NCBI GenBank assembly: GCA_948468275.1
Contig: CAOKHI010000023.1
Coordinates: 1-32,780 of the forward strand
Reading direction: 5' to 3'
Length of the DNA stretch: 32,780 nt
DNA from: an uncultured Clostridium sp.
Lineage (GTDB): Bacteria > Bacillota > Clostridia > TANB77 > CAG-508
Part shown: positions 25,219 to 31,828 of the stretch, piece by piece
How the letters are laid out: each line of letters begins with the position of its first letter
How positions within the stretch are numbered: position 1 is the stretch's first letter
Position numbers and translations under genes: made by a program
Notes under the pieces: model-generated
Seen by the model: only the letters and a program-made list of their open reading frames with translations
Told to the model about the DNA's origin: nothing
Database searches by the model: none

Positions 25219-25340
25219 TTATTTCCTAAAATGAACCTTATTTATTTTCTTGGTGGATTTGCCATAAATGTATAGTTATAATAAGTGTGTTGTCGAGATA
25301 AACCATATATAAAATTTCCCTGTTAACCATATATACAGTC

Positions 25341-25369
25341 TTGCATTTTATGTGAATTTATCTTATAAT
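25341..25369 (+). promoter_or_regulatory. Sigma-A promoter of the Cys-rich small protein
   Basis: TTGCAT (25341-25346) and TATAAT (25364-25369) are separated by 17 bases, about 30 bases before the start codon at 25399. Confidence 0.7.
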
Positions 25370-25398
25370 ATATGTATAAAACACCTAGGAGGTTCAGT

Positions 25399-25590
25399 AT
25401 GAAAATTCATAATTGTCGTCAATGTCCATTCAAAGTAGCCTGTTTTGAAGAAGGCTATGATTCTGCATGTGTTTATGAAAGAGAATTGCATAAACGGTTT
25501 GAACGTATAAAAAATTACATCAAATATAATCAGAAGATATTGAATGAAAAGTTTCCTAAAAACTGGCGAACTAAAATTGGAAAAAAATAG
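25399..25590 (+). CDS. Cys-rich 63-residue protein, unknown function
   Basis: The ATG at 25399 is preceded by AGGAGG with 6-base spacing; an ATG nine codons earlier lies before the SD and is rejected. The protein starts MKIHNCRQCPFKVACFEEGY with cysteines at spacing C-x2-C-x5-C-x8-C, which could bind zinc or an Fe-S cluster. The rest is basic and helical (KRFERIKNYIKYNQKILNEK). I do not recognise the family. It contains the only in-frame CGG codon I found outside the frameshift sites (25495-25497). If that CGG were also skipped, the protein would end four residues later as HKGLNV. It has its own promoter and terminator and uses CGN arginine codons more than its neighbours do. Confidence 0.7.
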   Translation: MKIHNCRQCPFKVACFEEGYDSACVYERELHKRFERIKNYIKYNQKILNEKFPKNWRTKIGKK

Positions 25591-25612
25591 TCATAATTTA
25601 TTAATTGTGATT

Positions 25613-25645
25613 AGCCACCAGACCAATTGTCTGTGGCTTTTCCTT
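25613..25645 (+). terminator. Rho-independent terminator of the Cys-rich gene
   Basis: AGCCACCAGAC pairs with GTCTGTGGCT (one bulge) across CAATT, followed by TTTCCTTTT. Confidence 0.85.
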
Positions 25646-25998
25646 TTATTTATCTATATTTTCATACTGCCACTTTAACACAGGATATCCTCCTTTTATA
25701 TTCTTGCTATCTTCAACATATGTATCACCTAATTTACTTTCTCATATTTTTGGCACACTTCTATCTATTTCAATTTTCCAATGATCTACTATTACTCTAT
25801 CTCATAATACTATTTCTAGCCTTTCTCTTGCTGCTTGTTCTTTATAATTCTCTCCTGCTTTTGTGCTTTATCAAACATTCCTACTTGCATTATTAGATTT
25901 ACACTTATTCCTGCTAAAATTATTAATACTATTATTGTTATTATTAATGCTATTAATGTTATTGCTCTATTTCTTTTTATATCTGACTTCTCTACCAA
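25646..25998 (-). pseudogene. Remnant of a prepilin-leader/GLUG surface protein
   Basis: Three fragments remain in order. First is a leader AITLIALIITIIVLIILAGI with FDKAQKAGENYKEQAARERL (one A lost in an A-run). Second is VDHWKIEIDRSVPKI, matching VNDWKFEIDRSVPKI of the protein at 29887-31464. Third is KLGDTYVEDSKNIKGGYPVL then KWQYENID, matching the C-terminus of the protein at 31829-32780. Large internal segments are missing and stops separate the parts, so it is a decayed copy of the same gene family. Confidence 0.8.
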
Positions 25999-26038
25999 CT
26001 TTTTAGTTTTCTTTCATCATTATTCTCCAGATACTATT

Positions 26039-27506
26039 CTATTTAAAATACAACATTGTTCGAAATCCTACATCTGTATGAGTATCTGCCCCCATACCAG
26101 CACATCGAAAGGTTAATGTACTGTTAATACTACGTAAACATCCTCCACGCAACATATATGTGTTTGAAATACTATCATTATAATTAAAATTTTTTATATA
26201 TGCAGCTTCATTGGTCCATTCCCATAAATTTCCTGCTACATCATATAAATTTTGTTTTTTTGTCTGCTCCGTTGCTCCTGTTGTTAATATTACATATGAA
26301 TTCGCTTCTGCATTTGTTCCGTGTTATTCCATTTGTACTTTTGAATCCATTTGTTGCTCCTTCAATTACATCTGTATAATATCCTCGTAAATTTGTTAAT
26401 GCCACATCATCATAATTTCCCCAGTTTGATGTTGTTATGTCTACTCCATTATCTTGCATATATTTCATCATCATATCCCATCCGTATTCCTGTAATTAAT
26501 GTACTTGTTACATATTGATGGTTTTCATACATCCTTCTTGTCATTTCAACTGCTGTATAATAATCTGCATGATAATATGGTACACTATTGGCTTTTGATA
26601 CTATATTGCCTGTTGCTTTGTTTGTTCCTCCTGTTGTTAATATCCCTATTTGCCTTGCTGTAAAGTCATAATTTTGCCATTCCCACTCTACAGCTTCTAT
26701 TGATACTTTTTCAAATAAAGATGCATTATTATCAAATGTTACACTATTTTGAAAATTACCTGTTTCTTCATTATATGTTGCTACCCCTGCTTCATATCTT
26801 CCTATATAGAATCCTTCATATTTCCTTACCTGATTATACTCTGCTCCACTTGTTTCTACATCCCATTTTGCATTTTCTTTTCCGCCAATCTATCTTTTTA
26901 TAATTTTCTATTTTACATGGTATCCATACAAATTGATTTCCTTTTAATTTTGTTGCATATTCATGTGTTGTTTTATCTAAATTAATATCATTTTCATTTT
27001 TTGTTTCTGGATTATATCCATATCTATCTGCTTCGTTGTCTGATATTACTACACCTTCATTTATTTTGCCTCCAACATAATAAAAACCTATTGGCACTGG
27101 CACTGTTTCTCCATCTCCTGTTGATACTGCATATACTGATGAAACTTTTTTTGATGTTTCTACTTCTTTTCCTGTTTGGGTTGATACTAAAGATGGTGTA
27201 GTTGTTGTCCATTCATCTGGTAATTTTACTATTGTTCCTGCTTGTGTATTTTTTGTATTATCAGGCAACTTATCTAATCCACTTATTTTTTTATATAATT
27301 CTTCTAATTCCTTTTTCTCTTTTTCTTGTTCAGCTAAATACTTATCTGTTGCAAGTCCGTGCTTTGTCTAATATTCCTTCATTAAGTACAAAATTTATTA
27401 CTACTCCTGCTAATATTAGTAATATTATTATTGTTATTACTAGTGCTATTAATGTTATTCCTTTCATTTCCTTTTTTTCTTCCATAGATTTATTATATTT
27501 TTTCAT
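26039..27506 (-). CDS. Prepilin-leader protein with FGE/sulfatase-modifying-factor-like domain, interrupted by four CGG +1 frameshifts
   Basis: The protein starts MKKYNKSMEEKKEMKGITLI, a type IV prepilin-like leader (KG^ITLIALVIT, with Ala where prepilins have Glu at +5) and one helix. A coiled linker (AEQEKEKKELEELYKKI) follows, and a C-terminal formylglycine-generating-enzyme-type (C-type-lectin-like) domain with QFVWIPCKIENYKKIDW, YDVAGNLWEWTNEA, RGGCLRS and closing GFRTMLYFK. Four in-frame CGG codons at 27359-27357, 26883-26881, 26484-26482 and 26321-26319 break the frame. Skipping each C gives one open frame of 1464 nt (487 residues) with all landmarks. Catalytic FGE needs a specific cysteine pair that I cannot assign here, so it is likelier a binding domain than an enzyme. 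Probably surface exposed. Confidence 0.8.
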
Positions 27507-27614
27507 TTATTAAACCTTTTCTCCCTTTCATATTTTATCTTTTGTCTATTTTCCCCATCACTTATTTTTATATTCATATTCTATGTTATTTATTTTTTAT
27601 TGTCAATGTTTTTC
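27454..27614 (-). repeat. 161-bp identical repeat, copy A (promoter, leader and start of the FGE-like gene)
   Basis: Positions 27454-27614 are identical to 31412-31572. The repeat covers the promoter, the 5' leader, the SD and the first 17 or so codons. Similarity continues at a lower level into the membrane helix. Confidence 0.9.
27578..27606 (-). promoter_or_regulatory. Sigma-A promoter of the FGE-like gene
   Basis: On the minus strand TTGACA (27606-27601) and TAGAAT (27583-27578) are separated by 17 bases. The start codon is about 70 bases downstream. Confidence 0.85.
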
Positions 27615-27701
27615 ACATTTTTAGTGATTATATTTTTATTGCTATTATGTGTTTGTTTTCATAATATGTTTTCTTATTAATCTTATTTTTTAATCTCTAC
27701 A

Positions 27702-27731
27702 ATAAAAAACTGCATCTCTACAGTTTTTTAT
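27702..27731. terminator. Bidirectional hairpin terminator
   Basis: ATAAAAAACTG pairs with CAGTTTTTTAT across CATCTCTA. On the minus strand it lies downstream of the IS110 remnant. Nothing else is evident in 27615-27777. Confidence 0.75.
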
Positions 27732-27777
27732 CACTTATGAATTTTCTAATTTACAATCTTTACATTATATTATTTGA

Positions 27778-28046
27778 GTTCTGCTAATCTTTTTAATTCT
27801 ACTTTGTTTACTCGTTTATTTTTTACCTTATTTTCAACAAGTATTGCAATATTGGAAAATGATATCCTCCTGTTGCTTCCATAACAATTCTTACTTCATC
27901 ATCAAATCTTTTTAGCATAGATGATACTTCTGATAATTCTTTTTCTGTGTGATTAATTTCAAAAGGCGAACTTACTAATTCTACATAGGGCTTAATATAC
28001 ATATGCTACTTTTTTCCTTTGATACATCAATTCCTACACTTATCAT
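27778..28046 (-). pseudogene. IS110-family transposase, N-terminal remnant
   Basis: After the SD GGAGGGAAAAA the frame begins MISVGIDVSKEKSSICILSP, the IS110 DEDD (RuvC-like) start with the first aspartate in GIDVSK. After a frameshift it continues ELVSSPFEINHTEKELSEVS, then FDDEVRIVMEATGGYHFPIL, the second conserved acidic motif (MEATG.YH..). The rest of the transposase, including the serine-containing domain, is missing. Confidence 0.82.
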
Positions 28047-28158
28047 TTTTTCCCTCCGTTTTTATAAATTTATAATTGTTTCCACCTTTACTTATTACAA
28101 TTCATTTTGGTTAGTTACACGAAAGCCTTTTATGGTTTCAACCTGCTTAATCGAACTT

Positions 28159-28245
28159 TTATAATAAGAGATGGCTAACAGTTTTTGTCTCGGATGTATT
28201 AATCCATAATTTCCATCGTTAGACCAATTACCTCTCTTATTATAA
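28159..28245 (-). ncRNA. Structured leader of the IS110 remnant (candidate bridge RNA fragment)
   Basis: TTATAATAAGAGATGG (28159-28174) pairs with ACCTCTCTTATTATAA (28230-28245) apart from one bulge, enclosing a loop of about 55 bases. The hairpin is upstream of the transposase start, where IS110 elements encode a bridge RNA that guides recombination. Placement and shape fit, but I cannot confirm guide loops without target sequences. Confidence 0.4.
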
Positions 28246-28323
28246 ATAAAAATAAGTGTAAAGTTAATCATTTATATGATTATCAATTACACTTTTATAG
28301 TACCAAAATTCCCATAAAAAAAC

Positions 28324-28386
28324 CGCTTTAGAAATTTTAATCTAAAACGATTTCGATTTTCAAATTGTCCAGATGTCTGGACGATT
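28324..28386. other. Two adjacent hairpins downstream of the DUF1016 gene
   Basis: CGCTTTAGA (28324-28332) with TCTAAAACG (28341-28349), and AATTGTCCAGA (28363-28373) with TCTGGACGATT (28376-28386), each have one wobble. With the palindrome at 28401-28426 they make a run of three hairpins in about 105 bp. They could be stacked terminators or parts of a mobile cassette end. Confidence 0.5.
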
Positions 28387-28400
28387 AAACATACTTTTAT

Positions 28401-28426
28401 AATTGGGCAACTGCAGTTGCCTAATT
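28401..28426. repeat. 26-bp palindrome, downstream flank of the DUF1016 gene
   Basis: The arms AATTGGGCAAC and GTTGCCTAATT are identical to those at 29480-29505; only the four central bases differ (TGCA here, TATG there). Both copies have the same orientation and bracket the nuclease gene exactly. Confidence 0.8.
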
Positions 28427-28431
28427 TATAC

Positions 28432-29464
28432 CTATTTTAATTTTTCTTCCATTTCACTCTCAATTTCTTCAACAGTTGGTAAATTTGATTTTAAATCTTC
28501 TGGTATTGCTTTAATCAATTCATATTCAGAAATTCCAATAGGCTTATTTATATCTTTTAATGCATATTCTGCTTTTACTTTGTTTTTTTCTTTACATAAC
28601 AGAATACCAATAGTTGGATTATCTTCTTTTGGTTTTAATATATCATCTACAGCTGATAGATAAAAGTTTAATTTTCCGTGCAAATTCTGGTTGAAATTCT
28701 ACTGTTTTCAACTCTATTACTACATAACATTTTAATTTTAAATGATAAAACAATAAGTCTATGTAATAATCATCTCCACCAATCTCTAAATGATATTGTC
28801 TGCCTACAAAAGCAAACCCAGCACCTAGTTCTAATAAAAATTGAGTAATATGTTTTACTAATTGGTCTTCTAAGTCTTTTTCCTTGTATTGTTTTGATAA
28901 TGTTAGAAAATCAAATATATATGGATCTTTTAATGTTTGTACTGCTAATTCTGATTGCACTGGTGGTAATGTTTTAGGAAAGTTGTGTGTTTTTTCTTCT
29001 GTTGAAGCTCTATCGTATAACCCATATTCTATTTGATGAATTAAAACATCTCTTGCCCACCCATTTTTTATAGTTTCATTTATATACCATATTCTTTCAT
29101 TTTCATTTTTAATTTTGCTCATTAAAACAAGATTATGTGACCAACTAACTTTTGAAAGTTCTCCTTTTATATCTAAATAATTTGAATATGTTTTTGCAAA
29201 CTGGCTCATATATTTAAGATTTCTACTTGAATATCCTTTTGTACCTGGAAAAGCTATAGCTATATCATTAGATAATGTATCTATTACTTTTGCTCCCCAA
29301 CCTTGCTCTTTCTTTTTATTCAAAATAATATTTCCAATATCCCAATACAAATCTAATAATGTTATATTCGTTGAAATAACAGCTCTTTGTTGTGCTATTT
29401 CTATTTTTTGGATAATCAATTGCAATGTTTCTTTATAATCATTTGGTAACAGTTCACTTTTCAA
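28432..29464 (-). CDS. DUF1016 (YhcG-like) PDDEXK nuclease, read through a CGG +1 frameshift
   Basis: YhcG-family proteins have an N-terminal winged DUF1016 domain (QLIIQKIEIAQQRAVISTN then LDLYWDIGNIILNK) and a C-terminal PDDEXK nuclease domain (FVGRQYHLEIGGDDYYIDLL, FYHLKLKCYVVIELK with the D...ExK core). After EFQPEFA an in-frame CGG (28678-28676) interrupts; skipping the C gives GKLNFYLSAVDDILKPKEDN and IGILLCKEKN, the canonical family continuation. The joined frame is 1032 nt, 343 residues. I choose the TTG at 29464 because AAAGGAGG lies 7 bases upstream. The earlier ATG at 29509 would translate the palindrome and SD. Often linked to restriction or anti-phage loci; no partner methylase is here. 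Confidence 0.87.
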
Positions 29465-29479
29465 TTTATTGCCTCCTTT

Positions 29480-29505
29480 AATTGGGCAACTATGGTTGCC
29501 TAATT
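29480..29505. repeat. 26-bp palindrome, upstream flank of the DUF1016 gene
   Basis: Same arms as 28401-28426 with TATG in the centre. In the transcript it lies just before the SD of the nuclease gene, so it could act as an operator or a translational hairpin. Confidence 0.8.
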
Positions 29506-29558
29506 TCAATTATTGTTTTCATTATAACATTTATTTCCAAAAACTTCATTATAAATTC

Positions 29559-29603
29559 AAAAAAAGATGAACTTGTAATTATATTTTTTACAAATCATCT
29601 TTC
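29559..29603 (-). terminator. Terminator between the leader remnant and the DUF1016 gene
   Basis: On the minus strand AAAGATGA.TTGTA pairs with TACAA..TCATCTTT and is followed by a run of T. It insulates the nuclease gene from upstream transcription. Confidence 0.75.
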
Positions 29604-29627
29604 AAATATGTGAAAATTTTATAATTT

Positions 29628-29786
29628 CTAAATTGTAGCTAGGAGGAAACCTTTGCTATTACTACATTTTAATTCTTCGTCATAAGAGAATAAAATTGTT
29701 ATTATTAGTGCTATTAATGTTATTGCATTATTTTTTCTTATATATGAATTCGCACTCTTTTCTTTTTGTTTCATTTTTTGACTCAT
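29628..29786 (-). pseudogene. Truncated prepilin-like leader gene
   Basis: With SD AAAGGAG the frame reads MSQKMKQKEKSANSYIRKNN then AITLIALIITI, the leader seen in the neighbouring surface proteins. The helix is cut after ITI and replaced by LFSYDEELKC and a stop at 29628. It is a leader that has lost its body: a deletion or a cassette junction. Confidence 0.7.
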
Positions 29787-29886
29787 TTATTTCTCCTTTG
29801 CCTCTTATTTATTTTTTCCTTTTCTTTAAAATGTATTCATAATTTTTATAAAAAACGTTATCGCATTTTTATTTATTATACATGAA

Positions 29887-31464
29887 TCAGAAATTATAAT
29901 ATTTAAGTTGCCAATGGAATATAGGATAACCTTTATTTAATTGATGTTCATCTTCTATCCACACTTTATCTGCTAAACTCTGAGCTGTAGTAAGTTGTGT
30001 ATAATTATTGATTTGTGTGCTTCCTGTATTTGCTTTTCCTATTATTTCCCCTACTCCCATTGTAGTGCCACTTGTAGACATTTTTCCAACATTATAACAG
30101 TTTTTAACTAATCCTCCTTCATGTAAATATGGACTAATTCCTCCAATATATATTCCTCTTCCTTCTGCTGTTACATTTCCCATATTATAACAATTTTCTA
30201 ATTTAGATGCTTGTGTTGCACCAGCAATACCAGCTCCCATTCCAGCATTAAAATTATTAGTTGTTACTTTACTAGCTCTTGCTATTATATTAGCTTTATT
30301 ATAACTATTATAAATTTGCACATTTTCTCCATATCCCATTATTCCTGCGACTTGTGCGTATGTTATAAGATTATTAACCAATGTTGTCTTTACACTTATT
30401 ATTTCTCCACTTTCTATTCCACAATTATATATTTTAGCACCTACTTCCCTTGCACATCCTACTATTCCACCTGATATCGGTCCATCTCCTTGTGCATAGC
30501 AATAGTCCCAATCATTATAAACATATACATTTTTCATTACCAAATTCTGAATTGTTGCACTTCCTATCTCTGCAAATAACCCTTGACTCCTTTGATTGTT
30601 ACTTTTTATATATAAATTTTCTATTGCATGATAATTCCCTTCAAATGTTCCCCAAAATTTTTTGTCTTCTTTTCCAATTGCAATCCATTGGTTTTCTTCT
30701 GATCCTTCTAAATCTATATTTGCCATTACTCGTACTGTTCTTCCTTCAAATGTCCTTCCACTATTTACTTTATCTCTGAAATTTTCCATGTCTTGCCTGT
30801 TCCATATGTCCATATCTTCTGTTATGTCTGTTACTTCTACTTTTGCTATTTTGTAGTTTCCATTTTCATCTTTTGCATATATTGTATATATGCCATTTTC
30901 TGTTATTTCTTTATTTATTACATATGCTCCATCTACTTTTTCTGGTACTTCTATTAATTCTCCATTTACTATTATTTCACTTATTGTTCCATCATATGCT
31001 ATATTTCCTAATATATTTGCATTTACATAGTCCTCTCTTATTTTTGCTTCTGCACTTATTTTTATATTCTCATTTTGTGTTCCTTTTCCTAAACTATTTC
31101 CTATTTTTGGTACACTTCTGTCTATTTCAAATTTCCAATCATTTACTATTACTATATCTCCTATTACTGTCATCTCTTGTTTTTCTAAATTTTTATCTAT
31201 ATATTCTCCACTATTATAACTACTATCGCTATATTTTCCTATACGTAAATCTGCTAATGCTATTTCTAATTTCTCTCTTGCTTCTTGTTCTGAATATGCT
31301 GTTCCTGTTTTTTGGGCTTTTTCTACTAATCCTTCATTTCCTATTATTAATCTTATTGTTACTCCCGCTAAAATTAATAGTACTATTATTGTTATTACTA
31401 GTGCTATTATTGTTATTCCTTTCATTTCCTTTTTTTCTTCCATAGATTTATTATATTTTTTCAT
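29887..31464 (-). CDS. Prepilin-leader surface protein with GLUG repeats
   Basis: The 525-residue protein starts MKKYNKSMEEKKEMKGITII, identical in its first 17 residues to the FGE-like protein, with the leader helix ALVITIIVLLILAGVTIRLI. Next is an Ala/Glu-rich linker, a beta-sandwich-like region (VNGELIEVPEKVDGAYVINK and ENGIYTIYAKDENGNYKIAK), and from about residue 245 GLUG-type repeats with phrases such as GGIVGCAREVGAKIYNCGIE and GGISPYLHEGGLVKNCYNVG. GLUG repeats occur in bacterial surface adhesins. No CGG frameshift is present. It shares promoter copy B. Confidence 0.85.
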   Translation of the reverse strand: MKKYNKSMEEKKEMKGITIIALVITIIVLLILAGVTIRLIIGNEGLVEKAQKTGTAYSEQEAREKLEIALADLRIGKYSDSSYNSGEYIDKNLEKQEMTVIGDIVIVNDWKFEIDRSVPKIGNSLGKGTQNENIKISAEAKIREDYVNANILGNIAYDGTISEIIVNGELIEVPEKVDGAYVINKEITENGIYTIYAKDENGNYKIAKVEVTDITEDMDIWNRQDMENFRDKVNSGRTFEGRTVRVMANIDLEGSEENQWIAIGKEDKKFWGTFEGNYHAIENLYIKSNNQRSQGLFAEIGSATIQNLVMKNVYVYNDWDYCYAQGDGPISGGIVGCAREVGAKIYNCGIESGEIISVKTTLVNNLITYAQVAGIMGYGENVQIYNSYNKANIIARASKVTTNNFNAGMGAGIAGATQASKLENCYNMGNVTAEGRGIYIGGISPYLHEGGLVKNCYNVGKMSTSGTTMGVGEIIGKANTGSTQINNYTQLTTAQSLADKVWIEDEHQLNKGYPIFHWQLKYYNF

Positions 31465-31572
31465 TTATTAAACCTTTTCTCCCTTTCATATTTTATCTTT
31501 TGTCTATTTTCCCCATCACTTATTTTTATATTCATATTCTATGTTATTTATTTTTTATTGTCAATGTTTTTC
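31412..31572 (-). repeat. 161-bp identical repeat, copy B
   Basis: It is identical to 27454-27614. The identity stops abruptly at 31572, where a truncated ATPase gene begins. This marks the copied segment's end. Confidence 0.9.
31536..31564 (-). promoter_or_regulatory. Sigma-A promoter of the GLUG gene
   Basis: TTGACA (31564-31559) and TAGAAT (31541-31536) with 17-base spacing, on the minus strand. Identical to the promoter at 27578-27606. Confidence 0.85.
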
Positions 31573-31690
31573 CACACCATTTAGGACCTTCAATATTAAT
31601 TACTCCAAAAATTTCTAAATTTTCTTCTATATGCTTATCTATTAACCTTTGTATATATCTTTTTTTGTTAATTTCACTAAATTCACCTAT
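31573..31690 (-). pseudogene. N-terminal remnant of an AAA ATPase (DUF4143-type)
   Basis: The fragment reads KKRYIQRLIDKHIEENLEIF then GVINIEGPKWCGKT, the start and Walker A motif typical of DUF4143-associated ATP-binding proteins. It is cut right after the P-loop by copy B of the 161-bp repeat, so the gene was destroyed by the duplication. About 110 bases upstream are AT-rich and show no further domain. Confidence 0.75.
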
Positions 31691-31828
31691 TTTATTAAGA
31701 TAGCATATTTTTAAATTTATTTCAATACATTGTGCGTTTTTTGAGTACTTTATTGTGCATTTTTTGACATATTTGTTGTACAATTTTTAGTAAACCTATT
31801 TTAAAAATATTCTTATAAGAAATAATAA

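Noticed and set aside
26039..27506. Diversity-generating retroelement with the FGE-like gene as target
   Set aside because: I see no reverse transcriptase and no template-like repeat of the 3' end in the window.
2291..28678. CGG reassigned to another amino acid or to stop
   Set aside because: Reassignment would not restore the frame; a one-base skip is needed at all nine sites, and the sequences after it match the families only in the +1 frame.
30843..31445. Long plus-strand frame opposite the GLUG gene
   Set aside because: Low-complexity Leu/Phe-rich translation of the antisense strand of a real gene.
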